Shown here piece by piece: positions 1 through 53,830 of a DNA stretch of 64,000 nt. A program made the position numbers and the translations under genes. How positions within the stretch are numbered: the first letter of the stretch is position 1; each line of letters opens with the position of its first letter. The notes under the pieces are model-generated. The model was not told the DNA's origin, ran no database searches, and worked only from the letters and a program-made list of their open reading frames with translations. The DNA comes from Lanius collurio (taxonomy: Eukaryota; Chordata; Aves; Passeriformes; Laniidae), in assembly GCA_020086605.1 (NCBI GenBank), contig JACBWW010000012.1, positions 15,573,818 through 15,637,817 of the forward strand, in the 5' to 3' direction.

Positions 1-370
1 CTCTGCGCTGCCCCAGCCGCCTCCCCCGCGCTGCCCCGCGGCCTGCGCTGCGGTGCGGGCGGGGCCGGGGCGGCCGAGGGGGCTGCGGGCGGGGTTCGCT
101 TCGGGCAGGCAACGCTTTCCTTCGCCGCTTCGCGGTCTCCCGCCTGGTGCCGAGGATGCGGGGCGCGGGCAGAGCGGGGAAGGGGGGTTACTTGGGGTGA
201 GGGTTTATTTTTAGGAGCGAACGCCCCTCCCCGGGCGGGACGAGGCTGTTGGAGGCGCTGGTGGCGAGGGGGAAACGGCGGCGCTGCTCCTCCGTGTTGC
301 TGTAGCTGCTGGGCGGCTAATCCTAATCCTCGTCCTCGGTGGTCTCTGACAGCTCTGCGGGCTCCCTCTG
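1..370 (+). promoter_or_regulatory. ATP2C1: CpG-island promoter and 5' leader of ATP2C1
   Basis: The first 370 bases are very rich in G, C and CpG, in sharp contrast to the AT-rich sequence that follows. Three GC boxes of the Sp1/KLF type are visible at about 57-66, 67-73 and 87-94. No convincing TATA box is seen, as expected for a broadly expressed gene. A possible end of a non-coding first exon is the donor-like GTGAGG at 197-202. The island probably begins upstream of the window, so the true start site, and any upstream alternative first exon of the kind known in mammals, may lie outside. Confidence 0.75.
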
Positions 371-486
371 TGTGCGTGAGCTGCTCTGCGCTAGGCAGTT
401 TATAGGGGCTTAGGGTGTTTTTGGTTTTTTTTTTTTTTTTTTTTTTAATAATTTTTTTCCTCTTTTAGCGTTGGTTTCTCTTGCAG

Positions 487-631
487 ATGTTGCTGCAGGT
501 GGGGGCAAAGGGAGCACTGTGATTGCCTGGGATCTTGGGGCATTTCTCTCTCCACCTTTCCCTTCCCGCTCCAGCGCTGCTGTTGCTAAAGACTTTTGTA
601 ACTATCGACTCAAGTACAATTTCGATGGAAA

Positions 632-637
<6 letters not shown>
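487..637 (+). CDS. ATP2C1: ATP2C1 exon 2: leader and start codon (coding 632-637)
   Basis: A long T tract (about 422-446) and an acceptor CAG ending at 486 precede this segment, and it ends at the donor AAG|GTAAAG (intron from 638). Only ATG AAG (M1, K2) is coding. The join to GTTGCACGT at 14336 gives MKVAR, which is how human SPCA1a begins. Choosing the ATG at 625 instead would give a 12-codon reading frame that stops in exon 3, so 632 is the start. A competing acceptor ends at 468, or the leader could be continuous with position 1, so the 5' edge is uncertain. Confidence 0.8.
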
Positions 638-43793
<43,156 letters not shown>

Positions 43794-44050
43794 TGCATAT
43801 TGCATTCTTGTGTTTGCAAACTTAGCGATTGCTGTCTGAAGATGTTGGAGAAAGCAAAACAATATCTGGAGGATAAAGAAATCCTGAGGGCTTTTGACCA
43901 GTCCTTTGTTTCACTGGCTAATGATGAACTTCATGTTTCAAGACTGTTTAGAATTTAACTTCCAGCTGTGGAAGTAACAAAAAAAATTATGCAACTTTGG
44001 TAACATTTTTCCTCAAACATGAATTTACTTTTAAGATTGGATGGTATTGT

Positions 44051-44069
44051 GGGGGGGAGGGGGCAGGGG
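44051..44069 (+). other. G-rich run, possible RNA G-quadruplex in 3' UTR
   Basis: G7-A-G5-CA-G4 on the sense strand of ATP2C1. The G7 can be split to give four runs of three G with loops of one to two bases, which meets the usual quadruplex rule. Confidence 0.5.
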
Positions 44070-44735
44070 TTAATTTAAAGAAAGATCTAAGCCCAAGTCC
44101 CATTTTCTGCACTTAAAAGATATAACTGTGTAAAATCCTTCTCTTAGATATAAATATTTTAGTTTGTTTTTATTTAAAGCATTGTACTATTCTACTTTTA
44201 TGGTGGTGGGACTTTGCTACTAATACAAGGATAAAAATATTTCAGAGGCATTCCACTGGGTTTAGAGTCTGTCACAAGAGTGCCATATTCTAGTTACTGT
44301 ATTTATTTACTTTATCCTGCAATGTGTAAGCGGCTCAAGTACCTTGTGCTACAGTTTTTTTGTATCCCAAATTTGGTTTTTTTTGCACAGGATGTGACCG
44401 CTGTTGGATCACTGTTTTTCTTTTCTTTTTCTGTGATTGAAAAGCCTATACTGCAATTTGAAGTAAATGTTTGCTTTTCTTACAAGTGTGTCGTCTCTGT
44501 TTTAAAAGAAACTGGCATTGACACCGAATGAACGAGCTTGTTTTGATATAATTGTAGGTACAGGCTTTGTTTCATGTCTTGTTCCATATTTACTTTAGCT
44601 TATGACTGTTAGACCATTTGAGTGGTTATAAGACAGTAGTTACAGAAATTATTTGTGGTGTACTGAATTAGAAAGTTAATGCAATAATCCTCACTGGGCA
44701 AAAAAAGTCCATCCCTCTCTCAAAGAAACTTCATT

Positions 44736-44767
44736 TTCCTTCCTTCTTCCTTCCTTCCTTCCTTCCT
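44736..44767 (+). repeat. (TTCC)n microsatellite
   Basis: About eight TTCC units with one interruption in the presumed ATP2C1 3' UTR. Confidence 0.9.
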
Positions 44768-45785
44768 GTTCATTAAAAAAACCTTTTTACTGGTAGGGTA
44801 ACTTTAACCTACAGAATTACTTTTGGGGTTAGAAAGGCATTATAATACATTTGTGTCTTGATATGTTAAAAGTATTTGAAATATATTACAATGTCTGAAT
44901 ACTCTAATATTCACTAATTGGAAATAGTGTTTTTCCTCAAAATAGTTTTGCCCTGTTGTCATCAGTGTCACCTCATCAGAGAAGAGTGTTGTCAGTGTCA
45001 TCATCCTTTCAGAAAATGGAAGGAACTATCACCTAAAGAATCTTGAAAATAGGATGTTTTAAGATCCCTGGAGGGAGTCACAGATATGGTGCTATCTCTT
45101 TCACTTGTAAACACGTGCATCTTTCCTCACTGTAGCCTGAAAGTGTGGCATTGGCTCTGGCCCATGCTGTCACAATGATTATCCTGTCATTTGAGGAGGA
45201 ATTGCCATGAACAGACACTGGGATATTTCTGCTCTTGCCATTGTGACTTGCCCCACATGCCATGCTTGAAAGAGCAGTATAAATTTCTGTGCTAATGTTA
45301 CTTGAATAGTTTTCTTCTTTTGCCTGTGGGATTCCTAGACTGCCAGGAAATGGGGCTGCAGACAGGGCATGAGTGCACATTGAGTCAGCTTTATACATGC
45401 AGTTCATCCATTGCTCTGCCTGACCCTCAATATGCCCATAATACCTGGACTACCAATATTCTGGAGATGTGACTGTGTAAAGACAAAGATCCTGCAGCTC
45501 CTGGCCTTCATCTCTTCCTGGGGTTGTTACCACTGAGCTTGGAGGGCCTGACCAACATGACCCCTTACAGAAATGCTCTCATGTCTTCAAGTAAAAGTTT
45601 CTGACTTACATCTGTTCTGCCTTTCAGAAGTTGAACAGATTTGACAGTTGTTGAACAATTACTATCTTCGGCTAGTGGGGCTGTAGCTGTTCAATATTGT
45701 AGTGTGTTCACCATTTCAATATAATTTCAGAACACTTAATAAAATCCTTAGTGTTTATTAATAAAGACAGCTAGTAAAAGCTGAC

Positions 45786-48460
45786 AGTGCATGCTGATGA
45801 AGAATCTCAGACTTTGATTTTGAGAAAGGACAGCAACTCTACCTTTCATGTATTAAGTCTTAATTTGTGTTTCATATTCTTCGATGGGATTTGACTACTT
45901 TGTGCTCTGCCCTTGGTCTCGGAGTCCCAGAAATCTAGGTAAGTAAAAGAAGTACAGATGAATGCTAAATTTCCATTTTAGCTTGGAAGTGTCATTGCCA
46001 AATCTTTAAACAATGCTATCAAGTGTCCCTTTCCCAGCACAAGTCCCACTTTCTGAGTAAGGTATATCAGTCTGGACAAGAAAAAAATTTCAGTCTCTTA
46101 AGGACAGTTTTGCCATATTGTAGGGTGGAATGCAGTTCACTTTAAATATGTCAGAAGTTTTGGTGCTGTGTTTTCCAATGGAAGATGAAATACTAAAAAG
46201 TAATAAATCCAGTTCAATGTCATTATATATAAAAAATGCTTGGACTGAATTCCATTGTCATTAGTTTGGCTCCTCTTGTGATTCATTACCACCTTACAGC
46301 AGGTTTGAGTGATTTTTCTCCAGAGCAGTTGAATCAAGAGTGGGAACTTCCCACAAAAATTAAGAGGCATTTATGTGGTGGAAATAGGCAACAACCAAGG
46401 AATTTACTTGCTTTTACTGAAGCATGGAATAAAGAATGTTTTGGTTTTAATAAGTAAAGGCCCTTTATTTTTCCTACAAAGATGGAAGACCTATAATGAG
46501 TCAAAAATGAATACTATAACACTTTAATTCTGCATGGTAGCTCTAGAATCAGTAATTATTTTCTTCAGCCTCCAGGACTGGGCTTTGCAATGAGGTGTGT
46601 GTTGTGTCATCGGCAATAAAGAAGGGCTGAATCCTGTATTGAGAACACATTTCCACTGCAGTAATTCTTAATAATTGAGTCAGCGTTCCCAAAGGTATTC
46701 TCAAAATGCCATGTGGTCATAGCAGTGTTTTTATCCAGAAGTGGAATATTTGACCTTATTCCACTCTTACGAATTTTCTGATTGAAGATACCACTTTTTA
46801 TCAAGTCTCAAGAATTTTTACAAACTCCAGCAGTTTTCTGATATGAGATTCAGAGTAAATTAAGAGCTCTCTTCTCACCAGCACTAACAAAGTGGAATCA
46901 AACATGCCTGTATTTTTATATTTAAGACTTACTTAATGTGACTATTTCTGATGATTAAAAACCTCTAGGGAATTAACAAGCTTGGAAAAATAAAACGGAA
47001 TCATAATGGAGAAGAGGATAATTTGGGCAATTAAGACTTTCATTTTTAGTTAGTAAAATCAGTAGCTTTAAGTTCAACCCCTTTCAACTTTTAGATAAAA
47101 GTCATCTGATGGAAATGTGATGCTGTAGGCTGCTGGACGTAGAAGCCTATTGAGGAATGGGTTATGAAGTTCTGGCTTGTGGTGTGGGTGGGTGTATGTG
47201 CCATCTGCTGGTAGTTCAGTAAGTAGCAGCTTTTGTACTGGAAAAAATGTTAAATCTTGCTACAGCAGGCTCTATCTCAAATCTAGAGTTCTCATTAATG
47301 TAACAGCTTACAGAGCTATTCTCACTGACTGTATTAGCACAGTATCAAGACTCAGCTGTATGGTATAGGACATTTTTCCTCTAAATCCCAAGATACGGTG
47401 AGTTACTTCCATGGAAAGAGAGGTGATAGGGAGCATAAGCAGGACTGAAAACGAGCACACAATGCAGGAATCAAGGTTGAATTCTGGTAAGTTATGGGCA
47501 AAACTTTGTTGATTAGAGGGGGAAATCATGATTTTCCTAAATGCAAGAAAAGGTATGTGGATTCTCGAGAAGAAAGAGCCCAACTGTAACTTTATTTTAC
47601 ATGGGGAAGACACTGGAAAACCAATAGTTTTTTAAGAAAAGTATTTATGTAAATTAACTATGCTGTAAAGTTTGCTAATGCAAAGCACTGAGAAATACTG
47701 ATGATGTAGGATTTAAAAAAAATTTATAAATGTTTTTCAGTATTACCATGTTGAGAGCAAGGGTTTATCAAGTAATTAGTGTACATAGAGGAAGTCAAAA
47801 CAGGTCCGGTTTTTAGTATAGCCGTTGTAGAAAGAATAGTAAGAATGACAACAGCTTTTAAATAGCAGAGGATTGTACACAATTACTATGAGAACTACTC
47901 AGAATTAGCAAACCAGTAGGAACTTGCTCCCATGTGACAGTTTTGTGTGTGCAGTTAACTCTTTAAACACATCACAGGGGGAAGGGGGAGAAATAAAATC
48001 TGAATTTCTCCCCAAGTATCAATAGAACCCCTAATACTGCAAGAAAAACTTACTCAGTTGTCACTGAGTAAAGCTGTTCTCTCCCTGCAAGTAAAGTACT
48101 CTACCAGTAAAGACTGATTTTACAGTATTTTTAAATTATCAATTTCCATTTTAATCTCAACTGTTAGACTGTGACCACAGTGTTCCACAGACTTTAAAAT
48201 TGGATTTTTTGTAAATGGAAAGTATTCAGGGAGATGAGGCAGAGTCAACTCCTCTAAAATAGTCCTGCTTTGAAATGGTGAACAACTTTGCTCTCATTTT
48301 CAATTAGACTGATACCTCTAAAGAAAAACGAAACACCACAACTTTTGCACAGCATTTCTTTTATACAAATGTAAGTTACAAAAATGTAAATTTAAAAAAT
48401 CCCCTGAAGCAAGATTTTTGGTAAAGATTGAATCACGAACTTGTGTGAAAATAGTTAAGC
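45786..48460. other. Intergenic space between convergent ATP2C1 and ASTE1 3' ends
   Basis: AT-rich sequence with scattered AATAAA on the + strand (46202, about 46436, 46616 and 46983) and TTTATT (a - strand signal) at 46464 and 47591. Longer ATP2C1 or ASTE1 3' UTRs may extend into it. I see no coding exon, RNA gene or transposon that I can name. Confidence 0.6.
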
Positions 48461-48537
48461 AAATTCCAATGGTCACATATTTTAATGATACTTCTTTCAC
48501 CAGCATGGCATTAGGTGTTATTCCGAGAATAATGCTT
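48461..48537 (-). other. ASTE1: ASTE1 3' UTR, minimal extent
   Basis: TTTAAT at 48481-48486 reads as ATTAAA on the - strand, about 50 bases after the stop, and could end a short 3' UTR. A canonical - strand AATAAA appears only at 47591-47596, so a UTR of nearly 1 kb is the alternative. Confidence 0.3.
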
Positions 48538-48832
48538 TCAATCGTCCACTCCCAGTGATGCAAACCTATTAACATTGCATAAATGCTGAGTTTCTGGCAC
48601 AGCACACCGAATAGCTTTTTTTTTCTTATTTGCTGCTTTCTTCTTTTTGCAGGACTCTGATCTGGTCTTGGTCATCTTCTGAAAGAAGTCTGGAGATACA
48701 GTTGACTCCACTGTATTTAACAAAACCAGATAAAGCTGAGACATTTTTGGAGATAAAATAAACAGATTTTCCACTGGAGGTGCTGATTTAAGCTCTTGAT
48801 ACAGTCTGTGCACAAGGGTCCCAGTGTAAAGC
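48538..48832 (-). CDS. ASTE1: ASTE1 coding exon 4, C-terminus (residues 574-671)
   Basis: On the - strand the acceptor TTTTGAGCAG|GCTTTA completes an arginine codon and continues [14 protein letters not shown], matching human LYSGSLVHGLCQQL. A lysine-rich stretch ([11 protein letters not shown]) includes nine A in a row (48616-48624). The stop codon is at 48540-48538. After NRF the tail diverges from human and ends about ten residues earlier. Confidence 0.92.
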
Positions 48833-51800
48833 CTGCTCAAAAGAAGGAGAGAATCTGCATTTAGAATTGCACCTCAACAGGACTGGAACATGTTGCTTAA
48901 TGAAAACAACATACAGTATCCAACAGTCAACTCCTAGGAGACACCCATGCTAAGAGTATTTTTCTTTATAATTCCTTTAAAGAAGAGAGTTCTAATGGAG
49001 CACTGGCCAAAGGAGTTTGACAGAGAAAATGAAACATGTTAACACATTCCATCACAGGGTCGTGTGGAAAGCAGATCTCTGAAAACACTTACCGACTTAG
49101 GTCTGGCTCAGAGAGAGGAGTACCAAGCAGCTGGTTGAGATACAACCCCATCTGAAGACAGCACTGCCATTGACAAAAACTTTGTGCAGCATCTAAATCA
49201 AAGTCGTTATTTTGCAATTTCTTTTCCTTCCATTTTACAAATTCATTATATGCAATGCTGTCATCTTCAGCAGGCAGAAGTGTGGGGTCTAGGTTATAAA
49301 TAAAAAATAACATGGAAATAAAATGTTCTGTTAACAGTCCAAAAGATACCTGCAATCTATAGAGTTTTCAAACCCCTCATTCTACCTGAAAAGAGGGTGT
49401 AGCCAGGTGGGGTGGTCTCTTCTCCCAGGTAACAATCAATAGGGCAAGGGTAAATGGCCTTTAAGTTGCACCAGAGGAGCTCTGGGTTGGACATCAGGAG
49501 AAATTTCTTCACAGAAAGGGTGATTAGACACTGGAATGGGCTGCCCAAGGAGGTGGTGGAGTCACTGTCCTTGGAGATGTTTAAGGAAAGACAGGATGTG
49601 GCACTCAGTGCCATGGTCTGGTTGACACGGTTGGTGTTTGTTCAGTCATGGGTTGGACTCTGTGATCTCAGAGGTCTTTTCCAACCTGATTGATTCTGTG
49701 TGATCAAATCCAAACAAGCTTTCCATTTCACTACAACCCACTTGGAAACCTTGTCATTCTGGTTTCTATAAACCAGAACCTAAAAGAAACTGTATAACCC
49801 TGGCATGCATCATCTTTACCATCAAATGAAGGACTCCTGGAGGAAATGTCCATAACCCTAACAGGTATAAATGCTACTGAAGCAATTTCTGTGATTATTT
49901 AATACTTTCAAATGAAAGAAAAAATGTGCCTGGGCAACTCAGCATGTTTAAGTATAAATTATTTTAGAAAAACTCAAGAAAAAAATTACTGGAATGCGTC
50001 AATAGTAGTTTCTTGAGTATATTAAGGTTATTTTTTGTAACTTTTATATCTAAATCAATATTTCATTTGTAAAGAAACCACTTATAAATGCACATTAATA
50101 TTTTAAAAGGTGGTAAAGTACTGTTTTACCTACATAAAATGTTAAATTGATGGTTAACACTTTTTCTTGCATATCAATGCAATGAGTGTGACACCTCAGG
50201 ATATACTGTAAATCAATCCTAATTTCTCTAAATTTGGACAACTCACCATAAGTGTTGGAAAATAAATTATGGTCTGGATTTTTGTAGGTGCTCAATATCT
50301 AAAACTGTTTTTCTTGGAGACATACCTGGATCACTGGTTATCCTCTGCAGTTCTCCAGAAACTATCGTTAGAAGGAGAGCCTTTAATTGGTTCAGCTTAA
50401 TTTTTGGTTCTGAACAACGTATCCAGTAACATGTTACAGCAATAGGGAGTCTTAAGTGACTTGGGATAGGTTCTAGGAAACTCATTTTCACTCCCAGAGT
50501 CTCCAGCAAAAGCATCTGACGGCATGACACGGGCACCTGAAAATAAATTTAAGAATTGGAGGTAAGAGACTTGATTTGTTGTAAGCAATTTCTAAAAGGC
50601 AAATAAGTTCCTGGTTACACCAGTTAGCACTTTAGGTTTTTGCTAAAAGTTATTTAAGTTTCATAGGTGTTCTGACCAGGAAATATTTTTTTAAATACTA
50701 CTTAAAACTTTAAAAATTACACAGTTAAATGTCAGGTAGAAAGAAAAAAGTAATTAATTCCTAGCACATGTTCCCTCTTTGCTGTGCCATTTAACTTCCA
50801 GAAAGTGGTGTTATAAACTTTGTCCATAACTTCATGCATGCAGAAGCATTCAGCTGCCATTCGAGTGCTTTGTAAACCTTGATTAGGATTAGGACACTTT
50901 TGCCTAATCTTAAGCAGATATCCCCATAGCAGAAGAGAAACTGAAGTCAGTTTTGCCTAGAGCACTTTAAATGAAGAACATTTCTTCTTCTAACCTTTTG
51001 TTCAATTGATAATTCCCATATATTTACTAAGGAAAATTGTTGTAGAGGCAAAGCTCAAATTCATTAAACAAACAGCACACAACACCAAGGTTGAAGTAAG
51101 GTGTCATTAATGTCTGTTAACCTGAAGCATGATTTCTCAAACTCTTAAGTGTTGCATAGTGTTAAAAGGCGTGTACCAACAACCTATGTAAAGTAACCTG
51201 TACTTTGGACCCGTAGCTATCTGTAGCATTTAATGGGTGTAGCAGTGATAGATTCGGTTCCTTTACCAACCAGCAAGTCACAAAAACATGCAGCACTGCC
51301 CACACAGAGAAATGTGTTAACAGTCGATCTGAACACCAGAATGGATAGAGCACATGCCTTAAAAATGCAGAACTAAAACACAGGGATTGTATTTCTAGAT
51401 GTTGCAGAAATTACTGCATACAAACCCTTAGTTATGCAACTTCAAGAATGGGAGATTACTTCCCATTATGGCAAGAGTTACAGTCTTAATCATTAGAATT
51501 TTCATAGAAGTGCTACAATGGTGACTGAAACTAATCAAGTGCAACTTTCCTCTCTTTTTCAGGTGCCATTCTGCTCTGTCTGGCAAGCAGCAGAGGTTCT
51601 TGTTAGCAGGAGCATACTTGGGGCAGGTAAAACTGATGGGCAGCTGCAACACTCACACGCGAAATAGTGACCTCTAGTAAAAAGGCATGGGTCAGATTTT
51701 GTTTCAGAACACTGCTGTGAAACATTCCACAGCTTGATCAAATACAAATTAGGTTTGGAAGTGTTAAAACTGGACTTTCCTAAATGACATGAAACTCAGT

Positions 51801-53444
51801 TCCTTCCCATAAAAAGCAAATATAAGTGTAACAAAATACATAGGATGAAATAAGGGCTTCAAATGGAAAATGCAGGGAGTATTGAATATGCACACTACAA
51901 CTTCTCATATCATTCGTCTTGGTACACTTGGAGGGGGGCAGGAAGGAAAGGACATGAAGACAACCTGATGTAGCTTCTTAAATATCACAAGTACCTCTGT
52001 ATGAAGTAGTTACTGAGGCAGCTTAGTTCACACATCACATTTAGCGGCCACCTGGCAAGCCTGAGTCCCAACAATTTTTATGTCACTCGTGAAACACTGT
52101 TAACTGTGATCTGTCGTGACAACCATTTACCTCCATTAATTTGTCCAAAGGAAAACGATCATCACAAAAATCTGGGGGTAGGCTTGCTGCTTGAACAAAT
52201 GTTTTTTTAACTGTCTTTTGGCATCTGTCAAATTCACATACAAGGGGCAGCTCGTTGGTCTGCTTACTTGAAGAAGCATCTTCAGTACTGTGAGATACTC
52301 TCAGAAGCAGTCCATAGATAACTTGTCGGATGGGCAAAGCTGTGCTATGAGCACTGGGTCTCTGCATGTTCTCCACCTGAACGCGGAGGAAGGTACTTCT
52401 AAGTATCAGGGCATTGATGATGAATGGGGCCAGCTTACCTTTTGCAAAAGCATCAAGTACCCACTCTGGTACGTCTGCTTTCCTGGCAGCCTCGCATTCA
52501 TAGCTCCCATTCTGAAAGAAGTCCTCAAGATTCACGTCAGACGGAGCATAATCCTCCATTGAAGTGCACAGAAGCTCCCGTATTTCTTCCCTCTGGTGTT
52601 TCTTAAGGTACTTCAGCACGTTGTCGACGGCCTCGGAGGGCTCCGCAAACTGCGCCAGCCAGTTCAGCAGTCCCTGGAGGCGGAGGTGCTTCCCGCCCTT
52701 CCCCGCCGCGCAGCCCCGCGGCAGGCGCACCTTGCTGAAGAACGCCTCCAGCGCCTCCAGGCCGATGTAGTCGTTCCCGTTCATGACGGCAAAGAGCGGG
52801 AGCAGGCCCTTACTCAGGTGCCCGAAGTGCCGGCAGAACCTCTCGGCGGAGAAGCAGCGCGCAGGCACGTAGCAGCCCTGCGGCCCGGCGGCGGCGCGCA
52901 CGCTCTGCCACTGGAAGTGGGACAGCGGGCAGTACCCGCCCGCCAGGTCGAACACGCAGAAGTCGCTGTCGAGTGAGAGGACGGGGCAGCCCCAGCGGTT
53001 GGCCAGCCCGGCGATCTCCCGGTCGGCCTCGGCGAAGCACTGCACGAAGGGCACGCCGAGCCGGCCCAGCGCCTGCACGAAGGCCTCGCGGGTCAGCAGC
53101 GGTACCAGGCAGCCGCCGGCGCCGCGGGACAGCCCGTGGGCCGCCCGCAGCTGCTCGGCGGCGCGGCCCCGCAGCGTGGGCAGCTTCCTGTCCTCGGCGC
53201 CGCGCCCGCCGTCCAGCACCACGAACGGCGCGATGGCGCAAGCCTGCAGGACCCCGAAGAAGTCGCGTACGGCCGCGGCGAAGGCGCCGTAGTCGCCGCC
53301 GCGTCGGAAGTCGGCGTCGGGGGCGAAGCAGAGGCGGTGGTAGAGGCTGCTGCCGTCGATGACCAGCTTGGTGTCCCGCACCCGCAGCTCGGTGAAGAAC
53401 ACCCCTCGCTCCTCCACGAAGCCCGTGAGCCCCTGGACGCCCAT
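48538..53444 (-). CDS. ASTE1: ASTE1: asteroid homolog 1, XPG/FEN1-like nuclease (spliced gene, coding span)
   Basis: Four exons (53444-52131, 50536-50326, 49288-49093, 48832-48538) join in frame to 671 residues (human 679). The family has an XPG/FEN1-type nuclease fold; human ASTE1 is reported to be a structure-specific DNA nuclease that limits or shapes double-strand-break end processing. The N-terminal domain begins [14 protein letters not shown]. Candidate metal-binding acids are all present: D30 (LVIDG), D78 (VVLDGG), E139 and D141 ([11 protein letters not shown]), D159 and D161 (LDSDF), D225 (GNDY). The middle (about 250-380) matches human GLLNWL, DNVLKYL, PEWVL, VENMQ and PIRQIIYGLLL. 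The helical C-terminal part contains [25 protein letters not shown] and EPDL. The start has a strong context (G at -3, G at +4) inside a CpG island. The gene is tail-to-tail with ATP2C1 and head-to-head with NEK11. Confidence 0.97.
49093..49288 (-). CDS. ASTE1: ASTE1 coding exon 3 (residues 509-574)
   Basis: On the - strand the acceptor ATAACCTAG|ACCCCA and donor CG|GTAAGT bound 196 bases. The second half, [20 protein letters not shown] and SEPDLSR, matches human closely. The first half (residues about 509-545) is poorly conserved and linker-like. Confidence 0.93.
49384..49708 (+). mobile_element. CR1 LINE fragment in ASTE1 intron 2
   Basis: The same CR1 3' signature as at 8080-8512 (GTGTAGCCAGGTGG, TTTCTTCACAGAAAGGGTGATTAGACACTGGAATGGGCTGCC, TCAGAGGTCTTTTCCAACC, ATTCTGTG tail). 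It is 5'-truncated and sits antisense to ASTE1. An internal stretch (about 49435-49475) has drifted or been deleted relative to the first copy. Confidence 0.92.
50326..50536 (-). CDS. ASTE1: ASTE1 coding exon 2 (residues 439-509)
   Basis: On the - strand the acceptor TTATTTTCAG|GTGCCC and donor CCAG|GTATGT bound 211 bases. They encode [31 protein letters not shown] and [15 protein letters not shown], which track human [31 protein letters not shown] and KLHHLQSLLLTMLVG. Confidence 0.94.
50537..52130 (-). other. ASTE1: ASTE1 intron 1
   Basis: A 1.6 kb AT-rich intron between the large first exon and exon 2. Open frames up to about 75 codons occur on the - strand, without recognisable domains. 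No repeat family was recognised. Confidence 0.85.
52131..53444 (-). CDS. ASTE1: ASTE1 coding exon 1, nuclease domain (residues 1-438)
   Basis: One uninterrupted 1314-base exon runs from ATG at 53444-53442 to the donor GAG|GTAAAT. It carries the whole nuclease domain and its acidic residues. Its first 800 or so bases are extremely GC-rich and fall inside the CpG island; the last 500 are of ordinary composition. Long open frames in other phases here (up to 288 codons) are a by-product of the GC content. Confidence 0.96.
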
Positions 53445-53830
53445 GGCGCCGGAAGCAGTGCTGGGAGTGACACGCGGAGCCCTCCGATCCCGGATCCGCT
53501 CCCTTCCGCTCCTCCCGCCCGCCGGCGCTCAGGCGCGCGCGCGCCGTCTCCTGGCGACGGGGCCGCGAACAGCGCGGTCCGAGCCGGGAGCGCTGCGGGC
53601 CCGGGGCCGCTCCCGCCCTGCCAGCGCCCGGCCTGCCCCGGCCCGTCCCGGGGGCACTCGGGACACCCTCAGCCACCAGAGTCCCCGCCGGCCGGGCGGG
53701 CGCTGGAGCGGCAGGAAGCGGCGGGGACGTGGGGCACCGCCTGCTCCCGGGGAGTGCCGCCTGTGCTGGAGGGGTGAGGAACGCGGACCCCGCCCCTCGG
53801 CCCTTGCTGCGAGGGTATCTGTGTGCTAAC
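52600..53830. promoter_or_regulatory. CpG island with likely bidirectional ASTE1/NEK11 promoter
   Basis: Dense CpG from about 52600 to 53830 covers the ASTE1 start and the sequence upstream of it. Elements visible by eye are an ETS-like CCGGAAG at 53449-53455, an alternating GCGCGCGCGCGC at 53533-53544 and an RFX X-box match at 53546-53558. No TATA box is evident. ASTE1 leaves to the left and NEK11 to the right. A possible NEK11 first-exon donor is GTGAGG at 53774; another is GTAATA at 53865. Confidence 0.75.
53546..53558 (+). promoter_or_regulatory. Candidate RFX X-box
   Basis: GTCTCC-T-GGCGAC fits the X-box consensus RYYNYY-N(1-3)-RRNRAC exactly. The consensus is loose and is expected by chance about once per 1.4 kb, so position in the promoter is the main argument. 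Confidence 0.35.

Larger units (their letters stand above)
43794..45785 (+). other. ATP2C1: ATP2C1 3' UTR (approximate end)
   Basis: The sequence after the stop is taken as 3' UTR. Possible poly(A) signals are ATTAAA at 44772-44777 and a close pair of AATAAA at 45738-45743 and 45760-45765. The UTR contains a G-rich block at 44051-44069 and a TTCC microsatellite at 44736-44767. The true end cannot be fixed without RNA data. Confidence 0.45.

Noticed and set aside
45078..45407. 109-codon open frame on the - strand near the ATP2C1 3' end
   Set aside because: Lies in the presumed 3' UTR, has no recognisable domain and no flanking exon structure.
49357..49693. Open frames of 79 and 85 codons around 49.4-49.7 kb
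   Set aside because: They are remnants of, or antisense to, the CR1 insertion and not host genes.
52810..53676. 288-codon arginine-rich open frame overlapping ASTE1 exon 1
   Set aside because: A shadow of the GC-rich CpG island. The overlapping frame from 53444 matches human ASTE1 and this one matches nothing.
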